In this document: positions 1 to 12,485 of the stretch, in pieces
Numbering within the stretch: position 1 is the first letter of the stretch
How the letters are laid out: each line of letters starts with the position of its first letter
Assembly: GCF_000735525.1 (NCBI RefSeq)
Contig: NZ_JMPR01000008.1
Span: 1 to 64,000 of the forward strand
Reading direction: 5' to 3'
Length of the DNA: 64,000 nt
Source: Tatumella ptyseos ATCC 33301
GTDB lineage: Bacteria; Pseudomonadota; Gammaproteobacteria; Enterobacterales; Enterobacteriaceae
The notes under the pieces: model-generated
Told to the model about the DNA's origin: nothing
The model's database searches: none
Seen by the model: the letters and a program-made list of their open reading frames with translations, nothing else
Made by a program: the position numbers and the translations under genes

Positions 1-163
1 CTGGCGCGTTATCGATCTGCGCGAAGTCACGTGCAGCACCGCCGTAGTGTTTAGCCAGTACGGTAGTGATTGCTGCAGTCAGAGTGGTTTTACCATGGTC
101 AACGTGGCCGATAGTACCGACGTTAACGTGTGGTTTGTTACGTTGAAATTGCTCTTTCGCCAT
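1..163 (-). CDS. tuf: Elongation factor Tu, N-terminal part (cut by window edge)
   Basis: The first 54 codons of EF-Tu, the GTPase that delivers aminoacyl-tRNA to the ribosome. The visible start reads [16 protein letters not shown] and is followed by the P-loop [10 protein letters not shown], which binds GTP. The rest lies outside the window. It is the last gene of the str operon, 67 bp after fusA, so it is probably the tufA copy. The start is the ATG at 161-163, with AAGGA about 8 nt upstream on the minus strand. Identity is certain; whether a second tuf copy exists elsewhere cannot be seen here. Confidence 0.97.
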   Translation of the reverse strand, partial: MAKEQFQRNKPHVNVGTIGHVDHGKTTLTAAITTVLAKHYGGAARDFAQIDNAP

Positions 164-181
164 GGCGATATTCCTTACGTT

Positions 182-207
182 ATGCCTTCATCATCCGATG
201 AAGGCAT
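182..207 (-). promoter_or_regulatory. Perfect stem-loop between fusA and tuf
   Basis: Two perfect 11-base arms (182-192 and 197-207) around a 4-base loop lie in the 67-bp fusA-tuf gap. On the minus-strand mRNA the stem ends about 18 nt before the tuf start codon, just ahead of its ribosome binding site. There is no T-run, so it is unlikely to be a strong terminator. It may affect RNA processing or tuf translation; the role is inferred. Confidence 0.5.
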
Positions 208-230
208 CTGTTCAAAATTAAACCGTGGTA

Positions 231-2369
<2,139 letters not shown>

Positions 2370-2438
2370 TCATTGTAAGTAAACCACGGCGGGTTTGCTT
2401 CAGAAGCGTCCGCCGGGTTAACAACTACACCGTGGTGA

Positions 2439-3483
<1,045 letters not shown>

Positions 3484-3504
3484 GAAATAACCAATACTTC
3501 TGTG

Positions 3505-3792
3505 CTACCAGACGAGCTGTTGTGGGTGACGAATCGTCAATTCAACGAATCCATTATAGCCTACTTTGCACATATTGGCTGAAATTTGTTCAGTCAGCCC
3601 GCGTGCCAGAAGGTCTTCCTCTAACACATAAATTGTTGCCGGTGACTGCAGTAGCATTTTCGCGAAAGGGTTACCTTCAAGGGCCGCCAGCACGCCATCC
3701 TGCAATAATAGCACGTCATCATCTTCGCTCAGCAATGAGATACGTCCCGCAATATCACTCTGCCAGGGCGAATGCATTAATGTATGTAACAT
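3505..3792 (-). CDS. tusB: Sulfurtransferase complex subunit TusB
   Basis: Third subunit of the TusBCD sulfur relay, which passes persulfide sulfur from TusA to TusE for 2-thiolation of the wobble uridine by MnmA. The chosen start MLHTLMHSPWQ gives 95 residues, the family length; an upstream GTG or ATG would add up to 14 residues that match no TusB I know. The C-terminus ELTIRHPQQLVW is typical. It follows tusC by 13 bp in the yheO-tusDCB cluster, just ahead of the str promoter. Confidence 0.93.
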   Translation of the reverse strand: MLHTLMHSPWQSDIAGRISLLSEDDDVLLLQDGVLAALEGNPFAKMLLQSPATIYVLEEDLLARGLTEQISANMCKVGYNGFVELTIRHPQQLVW

Positions 3793-3805
3793 CAGTCGTT
3801 TTATC

Positions 3806-4165
3806 TCAGAAGGTGACGATTCTGTCATAGTCATTCAGACAACGTCGTAATGCCATAGGTTCCAGGATTTCCGCATCCAGTATCCATGGGGTATCCACAG
3901 GGATCCCACGGATATCCAGTGAGGCTTTACACAAATAGCATTGCTCAATGTCGTAAAGTGATAATACGCCAAATGTTGCCGCGTAATGTCGTGACAGAAT
4001 ATTTTCAGGCTGCTGGCCCGGGAATAACTGCAGAACACCGTCTCCCAGAAAAAAAACTCCGCACTGATCATTCAGAGCGGCGGTGGCCAGCAAGGCATCA
4101 AGACCTTCCCGCCCTGCACTGCTCCCATGAGGAGCAGAGGTAAAAATAAAGGCAACACGATTCAT
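3806..4165 (-). CDS. tusC: Sulfurtransferase complex subunit TusC
   Basis: DsrF-like subunit of the TusBCD heterohexamer needed for tRNA 2-thiouridine synthesis, 119 residues. It starts [21 protein letters not shown], typical of TusC, where an N-terminal strand leads to the APHG loop. Its ATG overlaps the tusD stop by one base (ATGA), so the two are probably translationally coupled. The structural role beside catalytic TusD is family knowledge. Confidence 0.94.
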   Translation of the reverse strand: MNRVAFIFTSAPHGSSAGREGLDALLATAALNDQCGVFFLGDGVLQLFPGQQPENILSRHYAATFGVLSLYDIEQCYLCKASLDIRGIPVDTPWILDAEILEPMALRRCLNDYDRIVTF

Positions 4166-4551
4166 CAGAACTGTACCAGCCGATCACAGGTTAATGCGGC
4201 TTCAGCAAAAGCGCCAAGGCCTGCCAGCAAAAATCCCTGTTGCAGATTCGCAACAGGTAACTGTAACCGGGCCGCTTCTGCGGAATCAACGACGCCGCGC
4301 CGAAGCGCTGCAGCAACGCAGATATGTAACCCGATACCATGTTGCTCCTGTAACTTCTGCCATTCCCGCACAATATCCAGCTCATCACTGGCAGGCGCGG
4401 TCAGCAGGTTGGCATTCTGAACACCCTCACGATAGAAGAAAACACTGTCCAGATGCTGGCCGGCCGCCAGGAGCGCGCGGGCAAACAGGAGTGCACTGGT
4501 CGATTGCTGCGTCCCGTAAGGCGCACCGGTCACCAGCAATGCATAATGCAT
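4165..4551 (-). CDS. tusD: Sulfurtransferase complex subunit TusD
   Basis: DsrE-like catalytic subunit of TusBCD, 128 residues. The cysteine known to carry the persulfide in E. coli (C78) is at residue 78 here, in [13 protein letters not shown]. The start [13 protein letters not shown] is typical of the family. Both ends overlap neighbours by one base (ATGA with yheO upstream and tusC downstream), indicating a coupled yheO-tusDCB operon. Confidence 0.95.
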   Translation of the reverse strand: MHYALLVTGAPYGTQQSTSALLFARALLAAGQHLDSVFFYREGVQNANLLTAPASDELDIVREWQKLQEQHGIGLHICVAAALRRGVVDSAEAARLQLPVANLQQGFLLAGLGAFAEAALTCDRLVQF

Positions 4552-5273
4552 CAGCGATCGCCTCCCTGAAACTCACCGTTTTTAAACTGCCGGATATAGA
4601 GATAAACCGTATGCTTGGAGATATCCAGACGGTCAGCGACCTGATTAATGGCATCTTTGATATCGAAAATACCTTTTTCGTACAGGTTCAACACGATCTG
4701 TCTGTTCTTCGCATTATTTGCGACATTTCGATCGTTAGTGACTTCTTCTATCGTGAACTCCAATGTCTGAGCCACCAGATCATCTACTGAACTGGCGAAA
4801 TTCACGCTTGAATCTACCTGATGTAGCTCCGGAGGCATAAACGTTGACATTATCTGAGAGAACGGCACATCCAGATTCATGTTAATACACAATAAACCGA
4901 TGACCCGCTGCTCCCGATTTCGGATAGCAATGGTCACCGATTTCATCAATACCCCGCTTTTCGCACGGGTAAAGTAGGCGCGGGAAACATTACTGTCCTC
5001 ACCCTGCAGGTCATGCAACATCCGCAGAGCCAAATCAGTAATGGGTGAACCGACCTGTCTGCCGGTATGCTCGCCATTTGCAATACGAATGGCAGAGCAC
5101 GTCAGGTTATCCAGAGAATGCAGCACAATCTCACAGTGTGAACCAATCAACATTGCCAGACCATCGACGACGGATTCGTAGGATTTCAGGATCTCGTAGT
5201 CTGACGGTTCAAAAGATGGATGCTCCGGGATTTCATAAACGGAAGCATCGCCAGGATTAAAAGGATTAGACAT
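4551..5273 (-). CDS. yheO: YheO family transcriptional regulator
   Basis: Putative DNA-binding regulator of 240 residues. An N-terminal PAS-like YheO domain carries [15 protein letters not shown], and a C-terminal helix-turn-helix has the segment [20 protein letters not shown]. The start [14 protein letters not shown] gives the E. coli length; an ORF start 19 codons upstream has no family support. It leads the yheO-tusDCB operon with a one-base overlap into tusD. Its ligand and targets are not known to me. Confidence 0.9.
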   Translation of the reverse strand: MSNPFNPGDASVYEIPEHPSFEPSDYEILKSYESVVDGLAMLIGSHCEIVLHSLDNLTCSAIRIANGEHTGRQVGSPITDLALRMLHDLQGEDSNVSRAYFTRAKSGVLMKSVTIAIRNREQRVIGLLCINMNLDVPFSQIMSTFMPPELHQVDSSVNFASSVDDLVAQTLEFTIEEVTNDRNVANNAKNRQIVLNLYEKGIFDIKDAINQVADRLDISKHTVYLYIRQFKNGEFQGGDR

Positions 5274-5409
5274 CACAGATATTACCCTACATAGCAGGAG
5301 CCTGTCATAAGCACTGCCGGGCAGACTCAAATAGTAAAAACATCAGAAGGGTCAGTCTGGCAAATGTCGATGACATAAACCAGCGTTTTTATTCTACGCG
5401 GGGAGAAGA

Positions 5410-5432
5410 CACCGCCGCAGAGCGCGGCGGTG
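5410..5432 (-). terminator. Hairpin after fkpA
   Basis: A GC-rich hairpin with 9-base arms (CACCGCCGC and GCGGCGGTG, loop of 5) begins about 8 bases past the fkpA stop. The minus-strand tail TCTTCTCC is only weakly T-rich, so termination is likely but not certain. Confidence 0.6.
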
Positions 5433-5439
5433 CAAGGTA

Positions 5440-6258
5440 TTACTGGGCTGCTTTGGTCTGGCTGTCTGCTGTCGGTGCTTTGGCCGCATCGTCAGTTTTT
5501 GGTGCCTGTTTCACATCCAGTAATTCAACCTGGAATACTAAGGTTGAATTTGGCGGGATACCCGGAACACCATTCTGGCCGTAAGCTAAGTCTGGCGGGA
5601 TAACCAGCTCAATTTTACCGCCTTTCTTCACGTGTTTCAGACCTTCGGTCCAGCCCGGGATCACACCGTCAAGACGGAATGTCAGAGGCTCACCACGCTT
5701 GTAAGAGTTATCAAACTCAGTACCGTTGACCAGAGTCCCTTTGTAGTTAACGACAACAGTATCACTGTCGACCGGGGCCGGACCCGTACCTTCTTTCTCT
5801 ACTTTGTACAGCAGGCCGCTGGCGGTTTTCTTCACGCCGCTTTCTTTTGCAAATTTCGCTGCGAATGCATCACCTTTCTCTGCATTCTCTTTCGCGTCTT
5901 GTTCCATTTTAGCCTGAGCTGCCGCTTTTACTTTAGTTTCAAACCCTTTCAGGGTTTGTTCAATTTCAGCATCGGATAATTTGCTCTTACCTGCAAATGC
6001 GTCCTGTACACCGGCAATCAGGAGTTTTTTGTCAAGCTTGATACCAAGCTTCTCTTGTTCCTTCAGAGAGTTGTCCATGTAACGACCCAGAGAGGCTCCC
6101 AGTGCATAGGCCGATTGCTGAGACTGATCTTTAAATGCAGCATTGGTCGGAGTCTGTTCTGTGGTGGTGGTTGCTGAGGTTGCAGCCATAACTGCAGGTG
6201 CATTCAGCGCAACAGCCAGGGTGGTCGCTAACAATGAGACTTTAAACAATGATTTCAT
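5440..6258 (-). CDS. fkpA: Periplasmic FKBP-type peptidyl-prolyl isomerase FkpA
   Basis: Periplasmic chaperone and proline isomerase, 272 residues. The signal peptide runs from MKSLFKVSLLATTLAVAL to a cleavage site after AVMAA. An N-terminal helical dimerisation domain follows (about residues 30-145), then a FKBP domain (about 150-255) with VVVNYKGTLVNGTEFDNS and VIPGWTEGL. The tail is rich in Ala, Lys and Thr and ends SQTKAAQ. It is transcribed divergently from slyX, and a sigma-E-like promoter lies upstream, as expected for an envelope-stress gene. Confidence 0.97.
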   Translation of the reverse strand: MKSLFKVSLLATTLAVALNAPAVMAATSATTTTEQTPTNAAFKDQSQQSAYALGASLGRYMDNSLKEQEKLGIKLDKKLLIAGVQDAFAGKSKLSDAEIEQTLKGFETKVKAAAQAKMEQDAKENAEKGDAFAAKFAKESGVKKTASGLLYKVEKEGTGPAPVDSDTVVVNYKGTLVNGTEFDNSYKRGEPLTFRLDGVIPGWTEGLKHVKKGGKIELVIPPDLAYGQNGVPGIPPNSTLVFQVELLDVKQAPKTDDAAKAPTADSQTKAAQ

Positions 6259-6371
6259 CCATATCTCCCAACCGAAGTCTCTGACCCCGGTGATTGTTGT
6301 GTTTTAATTGCTCACACTATAACGGTATATGACAGGGTTACCACTGCCATCACAATGATTCTCTGTTAACT

Positions 6372-6399
6372 TCCGACCTTTTTTGCATCAGGAAGTTTC
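6372..6399 (-). promoter_or_regulatory. Candidate sigma-E promoter of fkpA
   Basis: On the minus strand GAAACTT (6393-6399) is followed after 16 bases by TCGGA (6372-6376), close to the sigma-E consensus GGAACTT-N16-TCnGA. It lies about 115 bp before fkpA. fkpA is an established sigma-E regulon member in E. coli. One mismatch in the -35 keeps this a candidate. Confidence 0.6.
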
Positions 6400-6541
6400 A
6401 TTGATTATTGGGATATAAGAGTAAATTTCAAGGTTACCGCGTGGCTGACCTGCAAAATTCAGGCGATTTCCCTCCACCGGGACTCGAATAAAATGCCGGG
6501 ATCGCGCATCATGGCGCGCAAAGAGACAGTGAGGAAAACTA

Positions 6542-6760
6542 ATGCAGATAACCGAATGGGAAAAACATCTGGAAGCGCTTGAAAGCAAAATTGCTTTTCA
6601 GGAGCTGACTATTGAAGAACTGAACCAGACTGTGGTCAGGCATGAACTTGAAATGGCAAGATTACGTGAACAGTTCCGTTTATTAGCGGATAAGCTTAAA
6701 ACAGCGGCACCGTCACTGCTGGCTTCACAATCTGAAGAGACACCGCCTCCTCACTATTGA
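6542..6760 (+). CDS. slyX: SlyX family coiled-coil protein
   Basis: Small acidic protein of 72 residues with unknown molecular role. Residues 1-55 form one long heptad-like helix ([20 protein letters not shown], then [13 protein letters not shown]), consistent with a coiled coil. The tail SEETPPPHY is the usual ending of SlyX. The ATG at 6542 follows AGTGAGGAA. It is convergent with slyD, with a shared hairpin between them. Confidence 0.94.
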   Translation: MQITEWEKHLEALESKIAFQELTIEELNQTVVRHELEMARLREQFRLLADKLKTAAPSLLASQSEETPPPHY

Positions 6761-6768
6761 GAGGCTCA

Positions 6769-6798
6769 ACATAAAGCCGCTCGTCAGCGGCTTTATGT
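6769..6798. terminator. Bidirectional terminator between slyX and slyD
   Basis: Perfect 12-base arms (ACATAAAGCCGC and GCGGCTTTATGT) around a 6-base loop sit in the 49-bp gap between the convergent slyX and slyD stops. The A/T-rich outer stem gives a short T-rich tail in both directions. Confidence 0.8.
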
Positions 6799-6809
6799 CT
6801 CAGGACAGC

Positions 6810-7352
6810 TTAGTGGTGGCAGCCACAGCCGCCAGTCCCGCAACCTTCCTGACCATGTTCATGGTCGTGGCCATGATCATGGCCATTTTCGCCGTGGACA
6901 TGCCCGTGAGCCAGTTCTTCCGCCGTCGCTTCGCGAATAGCAATGACTTCGACATTAAAGCTCAGGTTCTGGCCTGCCAGCATATGGTTACCATCAACCA
7001 CAACATAATCATCACCGACTTCGGTGATTTCTACCGGTACCGGACCCTGATCGGTCTCAGCCAGGAAGCGCATGCCTACCTGCAGTTCATCAACACCGAC
7101 AAAAACATCTTTCGGTACGCGCTGAACCAGATTGTCATCATACTGACCATAAGCATCGTTGGCCGGGATGTTAACGTCAAACTTATCACCTGCTTCATGG
7201 TTTTCCAGTGCTTTTTCCAGACCAGAAATCAGGGAACCATGACCGTGCAGGTAATCCAGCGGTACATTTGCAGGGGATTCATCAACTAATACCCCATCTT
7301 CTGTACGTACCTGATAAGCAAGGCTGACAACCAGGTCTTTTGCTACTTTCAT
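6810..7352 (-). CDS. slyD: FKBP-type peptidyl-prolyl isomerase and metallochaperone SlyD
   Basis: Cytoplasmic prolyl isomerase with a metal-binding tail, 180 residues from the ATG at 7350-7352 (MKVAKDLVVSLAYQV). The longer open frame upstream is not supported. The FKBP domain is interrupted by the insert-in-flap chaperone domain, about residues 75-130. The C-terminal region HVHGENGHDHGHDHEHGQEG followed by CGTGGCGCHH is His- and Cys-rich. In E. coli this tail binds nickel and supports hydrogenase maturation; nickel binding here is inferred from the tail. Confidence 0.97.
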   Translation of the reverse strand: MKVAKDLVVSLAYQVRTEDGVLVDESPANVPLDYLHGHGSLISGLEKALENHEAGDKFDVNIPANDAYGQYDDNLVQRVPKDVFVGVDELQVGMRFLAETDQGPVPVEITEVGDDYVVVDGNHMLAGQNLSFNVEVIAIREATAEELAHGHVHGENGHDHGHDHEHGQEGCGTGGCGCHH

Positions 7353-7539
7353 GATATCTCCTAACCGTTGAGAGCTATATTCCCGTCTCATTGGTCTATT
7401 TTTGCCTGCAATAACACCAACCAGAAAGGTCCTGACCGGGAAAAACATAAACTGATTTCCTCTCCGGTCTTAGTGGTGGCAATTGTAACGAAATTCAATC
7501 CCCCTGTAAGTTACCGGGGAAAAAAAACCTGATACCCGC

Positions 7540-7734
7540 CTATTCAGGAGTAAACACCCCTATAATTTTACCAGGTCCCGCGTGTTTATCCGGCAACCGT
7601 TTATCCGCTTCACGCATCTGATGACCACATTTGACACATTCCACGACATCTACATTATTTTCACGCCACATCGCCAGCGTATCGGTTTGCTGACAGTGCG
7701 GGCAAACGGCCCCGGCTATAAATCGTTTCGCCAT
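7540..7734 (-). CDS. yheV: YheV family putative zinc ribbon protein
   Basis: A 64-residue protein with two CxxC pairs, CPHC at residues 11-14 and CVKC at 33-36, which would form a small zinc ribbon. It ends KIIGVFTPE. The function of the family is unknown. It lies 52 bp downstream of kefB in the order kefG-kefB-yheV, as in E. coli, and is probably co-transcribed with it. Confidence 0.93.
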   Translation of the reverse strand: MAKRFIAGAVCPHCQQTDTLAMWRENNVDVVECVKCGHQMREADKRLPDKHAGPGKIIGVFTPE

Positions 7735-7786
7735 CCTGCACTCCTGTCTTTTGAAAGCCCCTCGATAGCACTCTCACAGGGGAGGG

Positions 7787-9601
7787 TTATTCAAACTCAT
7801 CCCAGCCATCCAGCTGTTGCTTTTCCTGCTGCATTTCACGGTTGAAGATGTCTTCCAGCTCACGACGGGCTTCCCGGACACGGGAGATTTGTCCGCTATC
7901 ATCATGATTTGGCATCAGTTCTCGTAACATACGCATATCCAGACGACGGAAATGCAGCTGCGCCCGCATTGCCTGATGAGGATGCATCCCCACTGAGACC
8001 AGCGTTTTACGGCCAAGCTCCAGCGCACTGGAGAAGGTTTCGCGGCTGAACTGCGTCACCCCTGCCTGCAGGAATTCGTGTGCTTCTACACGTCCGCGGG
8101 CGCGGGCAAGAATTTTCAGGTGCGGGAAATGGTGCTGGCACAGCTGAACAATCGCCATCGCATCTTCCGGATCATTACAGGTGATGACGATGGACTCGGC
8201 CCCCTCTGCACCGGCTGCCCGCAACAGTTCCAGTTCCGTCGCATCGCCATAATAGACTTTATAACCGTACTTACGCATCAGACTGACGGCGCTGATATCC
8301 TGTTCCAGGACCGTTATCCGTGTATTATTTGCCATCAGCAGACGGCCAACAACCTGGCCGAAACGACCAAAGCCCACCACGATCACTTGCGGCTGATCAT
8401 CCTCAACATAGTGCTTTTCACCGTGGTCATCCTTTGAGTTATTGAAGCGACGAATCAATATCTTATCGATACCCTGCATCAGTAACGGTGTCGTCATCAT
8501 CGATAAAGTCACGGTCACGAGTAACATAGGCAGTTGTTCGCCGGTAAAAAGATGCACCGAGGATGCCGCCGAAAAGAGGACAAACGCAAATTCTCCGCCC
8601 TGACTCAATACCCCCGCAAACTGCAAACGCTCCGAACTGCGTAAGCCATACACGCGGGCCAGGATGTACAGAACCAGCGTTTTGACAGCAACCAGCACCA
8701 GTACGGCGATAATCACCTCAACAATGTGGGTGTAGAGCACGCCAAGATTGAGTGCCATACCGACCGAGATAAAGAATAGCCCCAGCAACAGTCCTTTAAA
8801 GGGATCAATCGCGACCTCAAGCTCATGCCGGTATTCACTTTCGGCCAGCAGGATACCTGCGATAAAGGTCCCGAGCGCCATCGACAGTCCCAGCGCATCC
8901 ATAAACAACGCCGAACCGATCACCAATAATAATGCCGCCGCCGTAAAAACCTCACGCACTGCCGAACCGGCAATAAAGCGGAAAATCGGACGCAGCAGGA
9001 AGCGGCCGCCAATCAGCATGCCCGCAAATGCCAGCACCTTCATGCCTACTTTTATCCAGTCCGTCGCCTGTCCGCCATCACTGCCACCGGCCAGAAGCGG
9101 CACCAGAGCCAAAGCCGGGATCACCGCCAAATCCTGGAACAGCAGGACAGAAAATCCCAGCTGACCGGACTCACTACGGTTCATTCCTTTATCGCGCATC
9201 AGCTGAATAGCCATCGCGGTAGAGGACATCGCCAATCCGATACCGCCGATGACCGCGCTCTGCCATGAAAAGTTTGTCAGCCAGAGCAGCCCGCCCAGAA
9301 TTGCCGCCGAAAAGATGACCTGGGCCGCACCGACCCCAAAAATAGAGCGCCGGAGTTGCCAGAGTTTGGCCGGGTTCAGTTCCAGACCGATGATAAACAT
9401 CAGAAAAACTACACCCAGTTCCGAGAAATGCAGTATTTCGTCGACATCACTGATAAGCCCGACACCCCAGGGGCCTATAGCAATCCCCGCGAGCAGATAG
9501 CCCAGTACCGCGCCAATACCCAATCGGGCAGCAATAGGGACAGCAATGACCGCTGCCCCAAGATAAATTACACCCGCAGTTAACAGGCCAGGTCCCTGCA
9601 T
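7787..9601 (-). CDS. kefB: Glutathione-regulated potassium efflux system protein KefB
   Basis: Inner-membrane potassium/proton antiporter that acidifies the cytoplasm during electrophile stress and is gated by glutathione and its adducts. The start [15 protein letters not shown] gives 604 residues, near the E. coli 601; an ORF start 39 codons upstream lies inside kefG. About 12 membrane helices fill residues 1-380. A TrkA-N/RCK domain follows, with the nucleotide loop [14 protein letters not shown] near residue 405. Its ATG overlaps the kefG stop by one base, so the ancillary protein and channel are coupled. Confidence 0.97.
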   Translation of the reverse strand: MQGPGLLTAGVIYLGAAVIAVPIAARLGIGAVLGYLLAGIAIGPWGVGLISDVDEILHFSELGVVFLMFIIGLELNPAKLWQLRRSIFGVGAAQVIFSAAILGGLLWLTNFSWQSAVIGGIGLAMSSTAMAIQLMRDKGMNRSESGQLGFSVLLFQDLAVIPALALVPLLAGGSDGGQATDWIKVGMKVLAFAGMLIGGRFLLRPIFRFIAGSAVREVFTAAALLLVIGSALFMDALGLSMALGTFIAGILLAESEYRHELEVAIDPFKGLLLGLFFISVGMALNLGVLYTHIVEVIIAVLVLVAVKTLVLYILARVYGLRSSERLQFAGVLSQGGEFAFVLFSAASSVHLFTGEQLPMLLVTVTLSMMTTPLLMQGIDKILIRRFNNSKDDHGEKHYVEDDQPQVIVVGFGRFGQVVGRLLMANNTRITVLEQDISAVSLMRKYGYKVYYGDATELELLRAAGAEGAESIVITCNDPEDAMAIVQLCQHHFPHLKILARARGRVEAHEFLQAGVTQFSRETFSSALELGRKTLVSVGMHPHQAMRAQLHFRRLDMRMLRELMPNHDDSGQISRVREARRELEDIFNREMQQEKQQLDGWDEFE

Positions 9602-10152
9602 TAAATTACCCCCTGTGGTAATGGCTGGGCTAACCAGTCGCTGTAAGCACTGGCATACGTTGTCATCGCCTTGCCCGTCTGGCGCCTGGCGGAATAAATA
9701 ATCATCGGTGTTAACCAATGCATACGACAGGCCTGTGCTGTCAGTTCAAAGGGCCGCATAATATCGCTCATCGGATACCTGTTCAGGCCGTGCTGGTGAT
9801 ACGCGGTTTCCGGCTCACCGGTCGTGATCACACTTCGCCAGTACTTGCCAGCTAATGCCTGCTCACCGTGACCGATCGCAAATCCACGGGTCAGCACCCG
9901 ATCGAACCACTCTTTCAGTAACGCAGGACAGCTATAAGTATAGAGTGGATGCTGGAAAATGATGATGTCATGTTCCCGTAACAGTTGCTGCTCGTAATGA
10001 ATATCTATAAAAAAATCAGGATAAAATGCGTAAAGGTCATGCACAGTGACGTTTTCCTGACGTTGTGCAGTTTTCAGCAGGATCCGGTTAGCGACTGATT
10101 CCTGTGATTCAGGATGGGCATAAAGCAGCAGGATTTTGGGCTGTGTCGACAT
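9601..10152 (-). CDS. kefG: KefB ancillary flavoprotein KefG
   Basis: NAD(P)H oxidoreductase-like flavodoxin-fold protein required for full KefB activity, 183 residues from [17 protein letters not shown]. The chosen ATG at 10150-10152 is preceded by GGAGGGG; an in-frame ATG 8 codons upstream has no such site. Family hallmarks include [20 protein letters not shown] and the ITTGEPE loop. The gene overlaps kefB by one base and is divergent from yheS. Confidence 0.95.
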   Translation of the reverse strand: MSTQPKILLLYAHPESQESVANRILLKTAQRQENVTVHDLYAFYPDFFIDIHYEQQLLREHDIIIFQHPLYTYSCPALLKEWFDRVLTRGFAIGHGEQALAGKYWRSVITTGEPETAYHQHGLNRYPMSDIMRPFELTAQACRMHWLTPMIIYSARRQTGKAMTTYASAYSDWLAQPLPQGVI

Positions 10153-10278
10153 TGTTCCCCTCCAAATCATCGTCACGGATAACTATTTCAGCTACCATGC
10201 AGCACATAACGAAATTTTCTGTTTAATCATTAGTTCACTTTAGCTGATAATTTAACATATTCTGACGAAACGGCGCTT

Positions 10279-12186
10279 ATGATTGTCTTTTCTTCGCTAC
10301 AAATACGACGCGGTACCCGCGTGCTACTGGACAATGCTTCCGCCACCATCAATCCCGGGCAAAAAGTTGGCCTGGTCGGGAAGAATGGCTGCGGAAAATC
10401 CACACTTTTATCCCTTCTGAAAGGGGAAACTACCAGTGATGCCGGAAATGTCAGTTTTCCTGCAAACTGGGCTCTGGCCTGGGTAAATCAGGAAACTCCG
10501 GCCCTGGATCAGCCAGCGATCGAGTATGTCATCGACGGTGACCGGGAATTCCGCCATCTGGAATCGCAGCTGGCTCAGGCCAATGCAGAAAATGACGGAA
10601 ACCGTATTGCGCTGCTGCATGCACAGCTTGATACCGTTCAGGCCTGGACAATTCAGGCCCGTGCTGCCAGTCTGCTAAATGGGCTGGGATTTACCCAACA
10701 GCAATTACAGGCTCCGGTAAAAGATTTTTCGGGGGGCTGGCGTATGCGTCTGAATCTGGCCCAGGCACTGATCTGTCGTTCAGACTTACTGCTTCTTGAC
10801 GAACCGACAAACCACCTGGATCTCGATGCAGTGATCTGGCTCGAACGCTGGCTGAAAAGTTATACCGGCACGCTGATACTGATCTCTCACGATCGCGATT
10901 TTCTGGACCCGACTGTCAATAAAATCCTGCATATCGAGCAGGAAAACCTGTTTGAATACACCGGTAATTACAGTGACTTTGAACGGCAGCGAGCCACCAA
11001 ACTGGCACAGCAACAGTCGCTTTATCAAAGCCAGCAGGCGAAAGTCGCCCATCTGCAACATTATATCGACCGTTTTCGTGCAAAGGCGACAAAAGCCCGT
11101 CAGGCCCAAAGCCGGATTAAAATGCTGGAACGCATGGAACTCATTGCCCCGGCACATGTGGATAATCCTTTCAGCTTCAGTTTCTTACCACCGGAGAGCC
11201 TGCCCAACCCGTTACTGAAAATGGAAAAAGTCACCGCCGGCTATGATAACCGGGTGATCCTGAATTCCGTAAAACTTAATCTGGTTCCCGGTTCACGCAT
11301 CGGGTTACTGGGCCGTAACGGCGCAGGGAAATCTACGCTGATTAAGTTGTTAGCCGGTGAGTTATCCCCTCAGCAGGGCGAGGTTGCTCTGGCGAAAGGC
11401 ATTAAAGCGGGCTATTTCGCACAGCACCAGCTGGAGTACCTGCGTGCAGAGGATTCACCATTACAACACCTGCAGCGTCAGGCCTCTCCTCAGGTCAGCG
11501 AACAACAGTTACGGGATTACCTGGGCGGCTTCGGTTTTCAGGGAGATAAAGTTACAGAGATGACACAACGCTTCTCGGGGGGAGAAAAAGCCCGACTGGT
11601 GCTGGCGTTGATTGTCTGGGAACGTCCTAACCTGCTATTGCTGGATGAACCGACCAACCATCTCGACCTGGATATGCGTCAGGCACTGACAGAAGCATTA
11701 ATTGATTATGAAGGGGCTCTGGTCGTCGTTTCGCATGACCGGCATCTTATCCGTGCAACCACTGATGACCTGTATCTGGTCGATGCCGGTAATGTGGATG
11801 TATTCGATGGCGATCTCGAAGACTACCAGCAGTGGCTGACAGAACAGCAGAAAAACAGCGTGGTCAAAGAGGCCCCTGCCGCAGCTCAGGGTAATTCCGC
11901 CCAGGCACGCAAAGACCAGAAACGTCGTGATGCTGAACTCCGGGCCCTGACACAACCGATCAGGAAAAAGATAGATAAAATCGAAAAGCAAATGGCGTTA
12001 TTACAGAATACCCTCAGCGAGAATGAAGCGTTGCTTGGTCAGCAGGAACTGTATGATGCTGCACGCAAAGATGACCTGACCGCTGCCCTGAAAGTACAGG
12101 CGGAAAGCCAGTCAGCCCTGGAAACCTGTGAAATGGAGTGGCTGGAACTTCAGGAGCAACTGGAACAGATGCAGTCAGCAGAATAA
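10279..12186 (+). CDS. yheS: ABC-F family ATPase YheS
   Basis: Cytoplasmic ABC-F protein of 635 residues with no membrane helices; the family acts on ribosomes. The first ATPase domain has Walker A GKNGCGKSTL (about residue 35) and signature FSGGWRMRL; the second has GRNGAGKSTL (about 345) and FSGGEKARL. Both carry LLLLDEPTNHLDLD. A charged linker rich in Lys, Gln and Arg separates them, and the C-terminal 100 residues look coiled-coil. The upstream 126 bp is shared with the divergent kefG. Confidence 0.96.
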   Translation: MIVFSSLQIRRGTRVLLDNASATINPGQKVGLVGKNGCGKSTLLSLLKGETTSDAGNVSFPANWALAWVNQETPALDQPAIEYVIDGDREFRHLESQLAQANAENDGNRIALLHAQLDTVQAWTIQARAASLLNGLGFTQQQLQAPVKDFSGGWRMRLNLAQALICRSDLLLLDEPTNHLDLDAVIWLERWLKSYTGTLILISHDRDFLDPTVNKILHIEQENLFEYTGNYSDFERQRATKLAQQQSLYQSQQAKVAHLQHYIDRFRAKATKARQAQSRIKMLERMELIAPAHVDNPFSFSFLPPESLPNPLLKMEKVTAGYDNRVILNSVKLNLVPGSRIGLLGRNGAGKSTLIKLLAGELSPQQGEVALAKGIKAGYFAQHQLEYLRAEDSPLQHLQRQASPQVSEQQLRDYLGGFGFQGDKVTEMTQRFSGGEKARLVLALIVWERPNLLLLDEPTNHLDLDMRQALTEALIDYEGALVVVSHDRHLIRATTDDLYLVDAGNVDVFDGDLEDYQQWLTEQQKNSVVKEAPAAAQGNSAQARKDQKRRDAELRALTQPIRKKIDKIEKQMALLQNTLSENEALLGQQELYDAARKDDLTAALKVQAESQSALETCEMEWLELQEQLEQMQSAE

Positions 12187-12485
12187 GGCTGACCCCTTAA
12201 TTTTTCATGCGTTATAGCCGGTATAGTACCGGCAACATGAGGTTCGCGGTGAGTCAAACGCGATAACCAGGACAGTCACCGGCCACTCACTGCGTAGCCG
12301 GTGCTGTTAACAATTCAGCCGATTCGATGAATAAAGACTTGCCTGTCTGCCGGGAAAACAATAAATTTGTCGCCGGGTTTTCAGGGAATATTCTGCATTA
12401 TCAGCATACGATCCCCTGATATAATGGTTCAGTCAATTGTCTCCACTGAACCCGGGTCATGACTGCCTGCCGGGCCAATGAGTGT
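12187..12485. other. 299-bp intergenic region with three hairpins
   Basis: There is no credible ORF between yheS and the convergent exporter gene. Three inverted repeats are visible: 12217-12233 (GCCGGTA arms), 12272-12307 (CACCGGC core with ACAG/CTGT flanks and one bulge) and 12426-12452 (GGTTCAGT arms). An extended -10 like motif TGATATAAT ends at 12425 on the plus strand. The first hairpin may terminate yheS, but none has a T-run. The purpose of the rest is unknown. Confidence 0.5.

Noticed and set aside
3793-3834. Extended TusB start
   Set aside because: The added residues match no TusB, and the inner start gives the exact family length.
7495-7525. CCCC...GGGG repeat followed by an A-run between yheV and slyD
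   Set aside because: The A-run lies on the wrong side for either strand and the stem is only four bases with a long loop.
9602-9718. N-terminal extension of KefB by 39 codons
   Set aside because: The extension lies inside kefG in another frame and is not part of the antiporter family; the ATG overlapping the kefG stop fits better.
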